Of a DNA stretch of 31,221 bases, positions 1 through 7,493 are shown piece by piece. Origin of the DNA: CAZEPJ01 sp964514105 (GTDB lineage: Bacteria; Desulfobacterota; Desulfocorpusculales; Desulfocorpusculum); the NCBI GenBank assembly GCA_964514105.1, contig CAZEPJ010000053.1, forward strand, positions 1 to 31,221. The letters run 5' to 3'. The position numbers and the translations under genes were made by a program. A model generated the notes under the pieces. It was given only the letters and a program-made list of their open reading frames with translations, was not told the origin of the DNA and did no database searches. Position 1 is the first letter of the stretch, and the number at the start of each line of letters is the position of its first letter.

Positions 1-14
1 CGCAGAGATTTCTC

Positions 15-43
15 TTGACCCCCAACCCACAATCCCGTAGTCT
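15..43 (+). promoter_or_regulatory. Candidate sigma-70 promoter for the SpeD-SpeE fusion gene
   Basis: TTGACC lies at 15-20, followed by a 17-nt spacer and TAGTCT at 38-43. The -35 is good and the -10 is weak (3 of 6). It would give a leader of about 100 nt before the start at 152. An inverted repeat at 40-57 overlaps the -10. Confidence 0.35.
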
Positions 44-57
44 TATTCAGATAAGAC
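40..57. repeat. Perfect 7-bp inverted repeat (GTCTTAT-N4-ATAAGAC)
   Basis: The arms at 40-46 and 51-57 are exact complements around a TCAG centre. No T-run follows on either strand, so it does not look like an intrinsic terminator. Its overlap with the proposed -10 makes an operator possible. That role is inferred from position only. Confidence 0.5.
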
Positions 58-151
58 ACCCGGCGGTCCCCGCAACGACGGCGGGGGGTGACCAGGAAGG
101 GGCGTGATTATCAAGAGCCTGCAAATCCCATAGAGGTGGGGGGGTGACGAA

Positions 152-1423
152 ATGACCGGACTTGGCACCCACGTTCTGCTCGATCTCTATGGCTGCGATC
201 CCGGTCGTCTCAATGATCTGGAGTTCCTCCGCCAGATGTCCTTAGAGGGCGTGAGACGATCGGGTGCGACCATTATGGGGGATCACTTCAAGCAGTTCCA
301 ACCCCAGGGCGTCAGCGGGATCATCATCATCGCTGAAAGCCATCTTTCTCTGCATTCCTGGCCGGAATTCTCGTACGTGGCCATGGACTATTTCACGTGC
401 GGCACGCGCATCGATGTCGATGCGGCCGTCAGCCATTTCGAGGAGGCCCTCGCCCCCCGAAATGTGGTGAAGAGCAGACACGCCCGGGGGAGCGAGCTGG
501 AAGGCAAGGAATGGGCCGTGCCCCAGGAAGGGCGGGCCAAGGGCCCGACGCCCTGGTTCACGGAGTATTACGGGGACCGCGGGGAGAGTGAACGCGTCCT
601 GCTGGGGTACCAGTACGCCGTGGAGCGCGAGCTGGTGCGGACACGGAGCCAGTACCAGGAGATCCTGGTGATGGAGAACCCGGTCTACGGTCGCATGCTC
701 TTCCTGGATGGGTTCGTCATGACTACGGAGAAGGACGAGTTCGTGTACCATGAGATGCTCTCCCATGTGCCCATGGTCGTGCACGGGTCCGCCAGGGACG
801 TCCTCATCATCGGAGGCGGGGACGGCGGAATCCTCCGGGAGGTGCTGCGCCATCCCACGGTCGGCCGGGTGGACATGGTGGAGATCGACCGGGAGGTGGT
901 GGACGTCTCCCGGGAGCATCTGCCAGTAATCGGGTGCTCCTTCGGGGACCCCCGGGCCCATCTGCACTACGAGGACGGCGCGGCCTTTGTCCGAAGGACT
1001 CCCGGCCGGTACGACGTGATCTTGGTGGACTCCACGGAACCCATTGGGCCGGGAAAGGCGCTGTACGCCTCCCGATTCTATGCGGACTGCCGAGACGCCC
1101 TCAGGGCGGGCGGGGTCTTCGCGGCCCAGGCCCTCTCGGCGTGGGTTCAGGAGGCGGAACAGAAGGCCATGTTTTCCAATCTGAGGAAGGTCTGGCCTCA
1201 CGTGGAGCCGTACGTGGCCAGCATCCCCACGTACCCCGGAGGTCTGTGGACCTTTGCCCTGTGTGCCCAAGGTCCGTTGGCCCGGACGGCCCCCGACGAG
1301 CAGTACGCGCGGCGCATCGCCGAGGGGTGCCGCTACTACAACCCCCAGATCCACCACAGCGCGTTTTGCCTGCCCACGTTCCTCAGGGACAAGCTCAAGC
1401 CCCCCACGGGCACGCGGCATTGA
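152..1423 (+). CDS. speD-speE: Bifunctional S-adenosylmethionine decarboxylase / spermidine synthase fusion
   Basis: The first ~115 residues are a prokaryotic class 1B AdoMet decarboxylase. Glu62-Ser63 lies in AESHLSLHSWPE, where Ser63 should become the pyruvoyl group after self-cleavage; His68 and Cys83 complete the known processing/catalytic set. From ~135 onward it is a spermidine synthase, with GGGDGG in the SAM-type binding loop, VEID, and DSTEPIGPG as the catalytic-aspartate loop. Decarboxylated AdoMet made by the first half is the aminopropyl donor for the second, so the fusion would make spermidine from putrescine. The ATG follows a GAGGTGGGG ribosome site at 133-141. The 423-residue length equals the two families end to end, joined by a linker of about 25 residues rich in charge. 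The gene appears to be monocistronic, closed by the terminator at 1461-1490. No agmatine or ornithine decarboxylase is nearby. Confidence 0.95.
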   Translation: MTGLGTHVLLDLYGCDPGRLNDLEFLRQMSLEGVRRSGATIMGDHFKQFQPQGVSGIIIIAESHLSLHSWPEFSYVAMDYFTCGTRIDVDAAVSHFEEALAPRNVVKSRHARGSELEGKEWAVPQEGRAKGPTPWFTEYYGDRGESERVLLGYQYAVERELVRTRSQYQEILVMENPVYGRMLFLDGFVMTTEKDEFVYHEMLSHVPMVVHGSARDVLIIGGGDGGILREVLRHPTVGRVDMVEIDREVVDVSREHLPVIGCSFGDPRAHLHYEDGAAFVRRTPGRYDVILVDSTEPIGPGKALYASRFYADCRDALRAGGVFAAQALSAWVQEAEQKAMFSNLRKVWPHVEPYVASIPTYPGGLWTFALCAQGPLARTAPDEQYARRIAEGCRYYNPQIHHSAFCLPTFLRDKLKPPTGTRH

Positions 1424-1460
1424 CTGAACGCCCAGAATCGGCAGGGCCGATTCCCCAAGA

Positions 1461-1491
1461 CCCCGAAGGGACCCTTCGGGGTTTTTCTTTT
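1461..1491 (+). terminator. Rho-independent terminator after speD-speE
   Basis: CCCCGAAGGG (1461-1470) and CCCTTCGGGG (1472-1481) form a GC-rich hairpin, followed directly by TTTTTCTTTT. It lies 38 bp after the stop codon of the fusion gene. Confidence 0.9.
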
Positions 1492-1544
1492 CCGCCGGGG
1501 CCATGACATGCCCCCTGAACATGGTCACCCCACCAGCGCCGATG

Positions 1545-1550
1545 TATATT
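1545..1550 (+). promoter_or_regulatory. Candidate -10 box for the lipocalin gene
   Basis: TATATT is preceded immediately by ATG. The best -35 at 17 nt is TGGTCA, which is weak. A promoter is expected here because a strong terminator lies just upstream and the next gene starts at 1620. Confidence 0.35.
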
Positions 1551-1619
1551 AGACGGGTGGGCGGGAATCGGTCCTGGGGGAACGATGAAAGCCGGGCTTC
1601 GTGCCTCGAGGTGGGCGTC

Positions 1620-2156
1620 ATGTTGTTCCGGATGAAAGGCGTTTGGCTGGCTGCTCTCGCCCTGATCGGGTGCACCCCGGCGGCGCGGGAGGGGGCACCG
1701 CCTCTGGAGGTCGTGCCGTGGGTCGATCTCGAGCGTTACGCTGGCACGTGGTACGAGATCGCACGTCTCCCCAACAGCTTCCAGATCGGATGCGTGGGAA
1801 CCAAGGCCACGTACACCCTCCTGGAGGACGGCCGGGTGGGCGTGATCAACGAGTGCCGAAAGGGATCCATGGAAGGTCCATTGGATCGCGTCCAGGGGAC
1901 GGCCCGGGTGGCGGACCCCAAGACCAACGCCAAACTGAAGGTCTCGTTCTTCTGGCCCTTCTATGGGGACTACTGGGTCATCGAACTGGGCGATGACTAC
2001 CAGTACGCCGTGGTGGGCCATCCCAGCCGGGAATACCTGTGGATCCTCAGCCGCAGGCCCCAGTTGGACGAGGGCCTATACGGGCGCATCGTCGAGAGGC
2101 TGGGCCGCTTGCACTACGACACGGGCAAGCTCCAGAGGACGCCTCATACGTCCTGA
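1620..2156 (+). CDS. blc: Outer-membrane lipoprotein lipocalin (Blc-like)
   Basis: A bacterial lipocalin of 178 residues, the usual Blc length. The N-terminus is a short basic, then hydrophobic stretch ending in the lipobox ALIGC, with Cys18 as the likely acylated residue, so it should be a lipoprotein. The lipocalin signature YAGTWYEIARLP (G-x-W, residues 40-51) follows. Later family features are the acidic and aromatic strand around FYGDYWVIEL and the C-terminal YLWILSR strand. The reading frame is open back to 1503, but the start at 1620 is preferred because GAGGTG lies 6 nt upstream and the signal peptide begins there; an internal Met at 1632 is a second option. Blc proteins bind fatty acids or lysophospholipids during envelope stress. 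The gene is convergent with the KptA-like gene, 13 bp away. Confidence 0.92.
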   Translation: MLFRMKGVWLAALALIGCTPAAREGAPPLEVVPWVDLERYAGTWYEIARLPNSFQIGCVGTKATYTLLEDGRVGVINECRKGSMEGPLDRVQGTARVADPKTNAKLKVSFFWPFYGDYWVIELGDDYQYAVVGHPSREYLWILSRRPQLDEGLYGRIVERLGRLHYDTGKLQRTPHTS

Positions 2157-2169
2157 GACCCCGCCCGAG

Positions 2170-2889
2170 TCAGCTCCTCTCCCGCCGGCGCCTCTCGCGC
2201 CGCCGCGTTTCCTTGTCCTTGGACACCCACCTGGTCTGCTGTCCCGGCAAGGAGGGCCCCAACTCGGGGAAGAACGACCCCGGCGGGGGGGCGGGCCGCG
2301 CAGCTGCGGGCTTCGGGGTCCGGTTGGGTTCCCGGTCCGGGCGAAGCGGGGGGCCGGAGAGACAGGCCGGGGGCACGGAGGCGGCGAGGAAGAGCAGCCC
2401 CTGGGTCCCGTAGAAGCGAACGCCCCGTCTGGCCGCATCGCCAGCGTGGATCTCGAGGATGACGGAATCAGGACCCCGGCGCCTGGCCAGACGGGCGGCC
2501 ATCTCCCGGGTGACGCTCAAGACGACCCAAGGACCCCTGGCGGGCCGCAGTCCGTGGCGCATGACAACGGGGTAAGCCCTGGTCCTGACGCCATGGAACA
2601 GGCGAGGGGGTGCGGCCGCCAGGGGCTCCGGCGCCAAGACCACCGACGGGGCCGCGTCCCGTATGCGGTCCTCGGCGGTCTCGAATCGCCCGCGCTCGGA
2701 GCCGTGCATCAACTCCTGTATGTGCCCACGCCCCACGAATGACCAGCCCTCCTCCTCCCGGATGGCCTGAAGCAACTCCTTGATGGAGACGAACCCATCG
2801 GGGTCGGGCACGAGCCCGAACTCGTCCGGCCGCACGCCCAGCACGTAGTGGAGGAACTTGGCAAACGTCTGGAGTTCACGGCGGTGCAT
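2170..2889 (-). CDS. Divergent KptA/Tpt1-fold protein (RNA 2'-phosphotransferase family) with basic C-terminal tail
   Basis: The N-terminal ~60 residues match the KptA winged-helix region (FAKFLHYVLGVRPDEFGL, then DGFVSIKELLQAI). The ART-like half is recognisable in RLFHGVRTRAYPVVMRHGLRP, WVVLSVTREMAARLARR, and GVRFYGTQGLLFLAASVPP. True KptA transfers an internal RNA 2'-phosphate to NAD+. Several residues of the Arg-His-Arg-Arg catalytic set appear lost: the LRHxP motif reads LGVRP, the GHS motif reads APS, and the HVHLS strand reads WVVLS. About 60 extra C-terminal residues are Pro/Arg-rich and end in a strongly basic RRRERRRRE run. Start ATG at 2889 is preceded by GAGGAGGG. The fold assignment is fairly safe. 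Catalytic activity is doubtful. Confidence 0.75.
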   Translation of the reverse strand: MHRRELQTFAKFLHYVLGVRPDEFGLVPDPDGFVSIKELLQAIREEEGWSFVGRGHIQELMHGSERGRFETAEDRIRDAAPSVVLAPEPLAAAPPRLFHGVRTRAYPVVMRHGLRPARGPWVVLSVTREMAARLARRRGPDSVILEIHAGDAARRGVRFYGTQGLLFLAASVPPACLSGPPLRPDREPNRTPKPAAARPAPPPGSFFPELGPSLPGQQTRWVSKDKETRRRERRRRERS

Positions 2890-2892
2890 CTA

Positions 2893-2921
2893 TTGACCCT
2901 CCTCGGGCGTTCGGCTATGAT
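2893..2921 (+). promoter_or_regulatory. Promoter of the tRNA-Met gene
   Basis: TTGACC (2893-2898), a 17-nt spacer, then TATGAT (2916-2921). It is followed by a GC-rich stretch (GCCCCGC) at the expected start site, the kind of discriminator found at stringently controlled stable-RNA promoters. The tRNA begins 12 nt after the -10. It overlaps the leader of the divergent KptA-like gene. Confidence 0.8.
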
Positions 2922-2933
2922 AAGCCCCGCATG

Positions 2934-3010
2934 GGCGGTGTAGCTCAGGTGGTCAGAGCATGCGGCTCATATCCGCAGAGTCCGGGGTTCGAAGCCCTGC
3001 ACCGCCACCA
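2934..3010 (+). tRNA. tRNA-Met (anticodon CAT), elongator type, CCA encoded
   Basis: A complete cloverleaf of 77 nt. The acceptor GGCGGTG pairs fully with CACCGCC. The D-stem is GCTC/GAGC. The anticodon stem TGCGG/CCGCA encloses the loop CTCATAT with CAT at its centre. The T-loop is TTCGAAG, and ACCA is genomically encoded. The G1-C72 pair rules against an initiator tRNA, which has an unpaired position 1-72. A CAT anticodon could also belong to lysidine-modified tRNA-Ile2. The overall sequence looks more like elongator Met, but identity needs a tRNA-class scan. Confidence 0.93.
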
Positions 3011-3548
3011 ACAGGACATCCAATTACCATCCATATAAGGCCGGGAAAGCAAGGAAAGACAGGGCTTCCCGGCCGATTCATTCTCCAACCTCCTCCAGCA
3101 AGACCCGTGGACATACCACCACTGTTGGTGGCATCTTCGCCGATACGCGGGGTTGGTGGTATTCCCATACCATCCATTCCTGACAGGTCGCCGGTGCGAG
3201 TCACTCTTGGCTCCCCTGTTCCGGCTGGCCTTTCCCAGCCCCGCTTTCGTTGGTTTCGATTTCCCCACGGGGCCCCAACGGACTTTCACGGAATCCCGGG
3301 GGCAAGGGGTCCAGCGATGGCTCTCTGACAAGGGCCACATCCGGACATCTGCCCAGACACCCCGGAAGAACCCCCACTGACTGCACACCCACCGGGTCAC
3401 TCCCGCTGGGCACACACAGGTCCAATCACACGGGGCGAGGGTCCATCGCCGTGCGGCCCAATGAGGTGAGGCCCCAAGGCCGGGCTTCATCTGTTCCGAA
3501 CGGCAACGCAGGTGCCTGACGTTGTGTGTGGCCCAGCGGGTGCGCCGC
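3011..3548. other. Non-coding stretch after the tRNA
   Basis: I see no convincing gene here. A 9-bp hairpin (GGCCGGGAA 3039-3047, TTCCCGGCC 3066-3074) lies 29 nt after the tRNA and could help end its transcript, although no T-run follows. ATACCACCA (3113-3121) can pair either with the nearby TGGTGG (3126-3131) or with TGGTGGTAT (3154-3162). GGTCGCCGGTGCGAGTC (3186-3202) resembles the T-arm of a tRNA with one substitution. An open frame running antisense through the tRNA is an artefact. Confidence 0.6.
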
Positions 3549-5548
3549 TCAGGCCAGCTCCACCCGGAGAGAATCCTCCAGCGGCTTGGATCTCACGATG
3601 CGGACCGCCACCTCCTGCCCATCCTGGAGCCACGAGGCGGCCGAGATGGGGATGCCCGCTTCGAGCATGTAGGCCGGCAGGAGGAGCTGGACCCGGTTGC
3701 CGAACCGCCCCAGGACCAAGGCCGGGGTCTCCTCCCCCCGCCTCCCCTCCAGGTACTTGAGAAGCCAGTAGCGCTGCCTGGCCGCCTCCATCTGGGTGGC
3801 CTGGGCCTGCAGTTCGTCGGCGGCTGCCAGGATCTCCTCCAACGCCTCCCGGCTATACGGCGGCGGCGCGCCGCGCAGCGAGGCCGTCAGCTGCCGCTGT
3901 GTCACCAGGTCCGTGTAGCGCCGGATGGGCGACGTCGCCATGGCGTAGGGTGCCACGCCCAGGCCGCTGTGAGGGCCTGGCTCCAGCCGGGACTCGGCCC
4001 GGTTGAGGAGCTTGCGCTGGCGGTAGTTGAGAAAGAGGTCTGCCCCCCGCCCGTCCAGGATGCGCTCCCTGGGGTCGGCCTGGACCCGGTAGATGACCGG
4101 GGCGCCCATCTCGGCAAGGTGCCGGGCCGCCAGCCAGTTGGCCTGGATCATCATCTCGCTCACCAGGATCTGAGAAGGGCTCTCTCGGTCCCGGGTCTCC
4201 GGAACGATCCCACCCTCCCCGTCCAGCCGCACGGTGACCTCGGGCAGGGGCAAAAGCAGTGCCCCCCGCCGCACCCGCTCCGCCCGCCAGGCCAGCGCCA
4301 ACGAATACAGAGCCACCAGGGGACGCCCCGCCTCTTCCATGGCCCGATCCACGTCCTCGTAGGAGAGGCGCTCTTTGACCCCGATCCACGAGAGACAGAA
4401 TCGGTGGGCGAGCAGGCCCCCCCCGCCATCCACCTCCATGAGGAGGCTCACGGCCGGTCGGATCTCGCCGACCCGAAGGCTGCACAGTCCCTCGGAGATC
4501 GCCGGGGGGAACATGGGGACCTTTTCTTCCGGGAGGTACAGGGAGGTCCCCCGAAGACGCGCCTCCTGGTCCAGGGGCGAGTCCCTGGGGATCACCCAGG
4601 AGACGTCGGTGATGTGGATCCCCGCCCGCCAGCCGTGCGGGAGGGCCTCCAGGCTCAGGGCGTCGTCGATGTCGTGGGTGTGTGGGCTGTCCACGGTGAA
4701 GGCGTGGAGCGGGCGGAGGTCCTCCCGGGCAAGATCCTCCCCGGTGTCGAAGGCCCTCCGGCCCGCCAGCAAGGCGGCCTCCTCCAGGAGCTGGGTGGAA
4801 AAGGCCCGGCGCGTCCCGAACCGGTGGAACAGGAGATTCTCGTCGGGGCCCCAGATCCCCATGCGGACCAGCACCTGAAAAGGGGCCAAGGGGTTCGCCA
4901 TGCCGGCCCGCCTGAGGATCTCCTCGCAGCGCTGGGCCCGGGGGGCGCCCTTGCCGTGGATGGCGAGCTCCTTGAGGAGTTCCACGATCTCCTCCCAGCC
5001 CTGGGGGCGCGCGGCCGCGCGGCCCTCCCAGGCCTCCCGGATCCACTGGCTCCCCTCCCGGGCCTGGCGCTCCTTTTCCTCCTCCCGGGCCCGCTGGGTC
5101 CGGATCTTCTCCACGGTCTGTGCGTCGTTGGGCCTGAATCCGTGCACCCGGAATCGGAAGCGGACCCGGTCGGCCAGTATGGCCCGGATCACGGCCGAGA
5201 CCTGATCGTCGCCAACGCGCCCCCCGAAGGCCAGCTCGGCCAGATCCCGGGGCGCGTGTTCGGCCCCCTCCTCATGGAGGAGCTCCCACAAGCTGATCAG
5301 GTCCAGACGCCCGCTCAGCTCCTCCCGCAGGGCGCCGATCTCTCGAAGCCTCCTGGCCAGCGCCTCCCGCGGTTGGTCGAGGGGAACCCTCGAGTCGGAG
5401 ACGTGGACCACGCGGCCGGCGGTCAGGCTCATCTCACGTCCGGTCTCGGTGAGCACCCGCATGCGCCCCTTGCGCTCATCCATGCAGACGGACGTGACCA
5501 AGNNNNNNNNNNGTCCTCGATGAACTCCACGATCTGACCGGGATTCAA
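3549..5548 (-). CDS. RNase II/R-family exoribonuclease (RNB domain), interrupted by sequence gap
   Basis: A 3'-5' RNA exonuclease of about 665 residues. The RNB active-site signature is VDSPHTHDIDDALS, with the aspartate cluster that binds Mg2+; the TSPIRRYTDLV segment follows later, and the C-terminus is a degenerate S1-like strand region. The N-terminus is split by ten Ns at 5503-5512. The part beyond the gap starts with TTG at 5548, reads NPGQIVEFIED, and is preceded by GGAGGG. This N-terminus and the active-site spelling resemble the cyanobacterial/plastid-type RNB proteins more than E. coli Rnb or Rnr. The start lies 13 nt after the stop of the GDT1-like gene, so the two are probably coupled. 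With exactly ten Ns the two parts are out of frame, so the gap length is not real. I see no sign of true disruption. Confidence 0.88.
5503..5512. other. Assembly gap (ten Ns)
   Basis: Ten consecutive Ns interrupt the 5' end of the RNB exoribonuclease gene. To keep the flanking codons in one frame the missing length must leave remainder 2 on division by 3, which ten does not. Confidence 0.97.
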
Positions 5549-5561
5549 CCGTCGCCCTCCG

Positions 5562-5840
5562 TCACCACTTGCCCAGGAGCATGACCACCCCGATGACGAT
5601 GAAGGCCGCTGCCGCGACCTTCTTGAGGACGGAGGCGGGCACCCACTGGGACATGAGGGCCCCGAAGGCCACGCCCAGGACGGTCGCCAGGATCAGGGCC
5701 AGGCAGGCGCCCGCGACCACGGCCAGGGGCGAGCGGCTCTCGGCGGTCATGGTCATGGCGACGAGCTGGGTCTTGTCGCCCATCTCCGCCAGGAACACGG
5801 TTCCGAAAGTCGCCAGGAAGATCTTCCAGTCCAAGGCCAT
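5562..5840 (-). CDS. Single-repeat GDT1/UPF0016 family cation transporter subunit
   Basis: A 92-residue membrane protein with the signature LAEMGDKTQL (E-x-G-D-K-T at residues 19-24) in its first helix. Two further hydrophobic helices follow (about 39-60 and 73-89). The GDT1/TMEM165 family exports or exchanges Mn2+ or Ca2+. Most members carry two inverted copies of this unit. One copy per chain is a known bacterial form expected to dimerise. The frame is open upstream to 5945, but the start at 5840 is chosen because AAAGGAGA lies just before it and the protein then begins in the normal place. It sits between the flavoprotein gene and the exoribonuclease gene in an apparent operon. Metal specificity cannot be read from the sequence. 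Confidence 0.88.
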   Translation of the reverse strand: MALDWKIFLATFGTVFLAEMGDKTQLVAMTMTAESRSPLAVVAGACLALILATVLGVAFGALMSQWVPASVLKKVAAAAFIVIGVVMLLGKW

Positions 5841-5919
5841 GTCTCCTTTCAGTTGGATGACTCGTCCCAGGCCGCCCGGGCGTGGGGGCGAGAAGAGCAA
5901 GGTCCTCGCCGCTCGGGCA

Positions 5920-6357
5920 TCAGGGCAGCAGCTCGAAGTGGGCATCGGCGATGCCGTCGAGCAGGAGGAAGGATTCCAGCCGCACGCAGAGGAGCTCCGC
6001 GTCCGGATGATGGGCGAACTCGTGCAGATGGGGGTGGCGCTCCAGGAGTCTCTCCCGCACGGCCTCGCGCTTGTCCGCGTCCTCCACCGGACGGAACCGG
6101 CCGCTCACCGTCAGGGCCCGAGCCCGGGAGCGCCTCTCCGGCAGGTCCTCCTCGCGGGTGTCGATGAGCAGACTGACCATGGGATTGCCCATCAGGTTTC
6201 GGTATTTGGTGGAATCCCGGCGGGTCACCATGTAGATCTCCCGGCACTGGTCGTCCGCGGCGTAGGCCATGAGCGAGCAGTGGGGCCGGTTGTCGATGGC
6301 CGTGGCCAGGACGCACAGGTCCTTTTCCCGGATCAGGGCCTTCATGGTCTCCAGCAT
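5920..6357 (-). CDS. Pyridoxamine 5'-phosphate oxidase-like FMN-binding protein
   Basis: A 145-residue split-barrel protein. LCVLATAIDNRPHCSLMAYAADDQCREIYMVTRRDSTKY is the PNPOx-like flavin-binding barrel, and KYRNLMGNPMVSLLID is the usual following helix and strand. Family members bind FMN, haem or F420. The true pyridoxamine phosphate oxidase C-terminal domain is absent, so a vitamin B6 role should not be assumed. The start at 6357 follows GGAGGAAGG; the much longer open frame upstream is a shadow of the opposite gene. It is first in a presumed operon with the GDT1-like and RNB genes, the spacing to the next start being 79 nt. Confidence 0.82.
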   Translation of the reverse strand: MLETMKALIREKDLCVLATAIDNRPHCSLMAYAADDQCREIYMVTRRDSTKYRNLMGNPMVSLLIDTREEDLPERRSRARALTVSGRFRPVEDADKREAVRERLLERHPHLHEFAHHPDAELLCVRLESFLLLDGIADAHFELLP

Positions 6358-6422
6358 GGTCCTTCCTCCGTCTATACCCCCAGGCGCCCCCCCGGATGGA
6401 GTTCCTTCCCCTTGGCTAAAGG

Positions 6423-6431
6423 TATATTGTA
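6423..6431. promoter_or_regulatory. Overlapping divergent -10 boxes
   Basis: Within the 96-bp divergent gap, TATATT (6423-6428, plus) and TACAAT (6431-6426, minus) overlap by three bases. Neither has a clear -35. Mutually exclusive transcription of the DUF523-DUF1722 gene and the flavoprotein operon is possible. Confidence 0.3.
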
Positions 6432-6453
6432 GAGCGATATGGGAGGAAACGCC

Positions 6454-7404
6454 ATGGACGATGGGATCAAACTGGGTGTGAGCGCGTGCCTGCTGGGGCA
6501 GAAGGTGCGCTACGACGGCGGGCACAAGTTGGACCGGTTCATCCAGGACACCCTGGGCCCACACGTGGCCTTCGTCCCCGTGTGTCCCGAGGTGGAGTGC
6601 GGACTGGGAGTTCCCCGGGAGGCCATGCGGCTGGTGGGAGACCCGGAGGCCCCCCGGCTGATGACCGTTCGCACCGGCCTGGATCATACCGATCGCATGC
6701 GCCGGTGGGCCCAGAGGCGCCTGAAGGAGCTGGAGAAGGAGGACCTCTGCGGCTTCATCTTCAAGGGCGGCTCGCCCAGCAGCGGCATGGAGCGGGTCAA
6801 GGTGTACACCGAGCAGGGGATGCCGTCCAAGACCGGAGTGGGCATGTTCGCCCGGGCCTTCATGGCCCATTTCCCCCTGATCCCCGTGGAGGAGGACGGC
6901 CGCCTCAACGACGCCAGACTCCGGGAGAACTTCATCGAGCGGATCTTCGCCATGCAGCGGTGGCGGCAGGCCGCGGCCCGGGGGGCGAGACCGGGCGTGC
7001 TGGTGGACTTCCACACCCGGCACAAGCTGCTCGTCCTGTCCCACAGCCCCAAACACCAGGCCCTCATGGGGAAGCTGGTGGCCCGGGCCCGGGAGATCCC
7101 GGCCAGTACCCTGTTCGAGCAGTACCAGGCGCTCCTCATGGAGGCGCTCAGGCTGAAGGCCTCGCCCAGCAAGCACGCCAACGTGCTGATGCATATCATG
7201 GGGTACTTCAAGAAGGACCTGACCCCGGACGAAAAGCAGGAACTCCTGGAGGTCATCGGGCGCTATAAGGGCGGGCACATCCCCCTCATCGTGCCCGTGA
7301 CCCTTCTGCGTCACTACGTCCGCAAGTACAACCAGCCCTACCTGCGGGAACAGGTCTACCTCGACCCCCACCCCGTGGAGCTACAATTGAGAAACCACGT
7401 GTAG
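6454..7404 (+). CDS. DUF523-DUF1722 fusion protein (TudS-like desulfidase domain plus YbgA domain)
   Basis: A protein of 316 residues. Residues 1-~150 are DUF523: SACLLG with Cys12, PVCPEVECG with Cys44 and Cys49, and CGFIFKGGSPSSG with Cys99. Some DUF523 proteins (TudS) remove sulfur from thiouracil or thio-UMP at a [4Fe-4S] cluster. The usual third ligand in SPSCG is serine here, while Cys49 and Cys99 are additional, so the ligand set seems rearranged. Residues ~185-310 are DUF1722 (HTRHKLLVLSHSPKHQALMGKLV, then YPxxF-like strands and a C-terminal YNQPYLREQVYLDPHP), shared with E. coli YbgA, of unknown function. The start at 6454 fits GGAGG 8 nt upstream; the in-frame ATG at 6439 precedes the ribosome site and is rejected. 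It is divergent from the flavoprotein operon. Confidence 0.88.
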   Translation: MDDGIKLGVSACLLGQKVRYDGGHKLDRFIQDTLGPHVAFVPVCPEVECGLGVPREAMRLVGDPEAPRLMTVRTGLDHTDRMRRWAQRRLKELEKEDLCGFIFKGGSPSSGMERVKVYTEQGMPSKTGVGMFARAFMAHFPLIPVEEDGRLNDARLRENFIERIFAMQRWRQAAARGARPGVLVDFHTRHKLLVLSHSPKHQALMGKLVARAREIPASTLFEQYQALLMEALRLKASPSKHANVLMHIMGYFKKDLTPDEKQELLEVIGRYKGGHIPLIVPVTLLRHYVRKYNQPYLREQVYLDPHPVELQLRNHV

Positions 7405-7493
7405 CCCGACTCCCTCCCCCCCCGCGGGCGCAGGGGCTGTGTTTGTCCCGCGTTGGCCCCCCGGCGGCGCCGGGGGGGGGCGGCCGGGATCGG

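Noticed and set aside
2945..3490. Minus-strand frame of 181 codons reading through the tRNA gene
   Set aside because: Its end is the antisense of the tRNA (the typical RASNPGLCGYEPHALTT read-out), and the rest has no start signal or family match.
3522..5537. Long plus-strand open frame opposite the exoribonuclease gene
   Set aside because: It is a shadow frame in GC-rich DNA, runs through the N-gap, and has Pro/Gly/Arg/Leu-rich composition with no ribosome site, while the opposite strand encodes an intact RNB enzyme.
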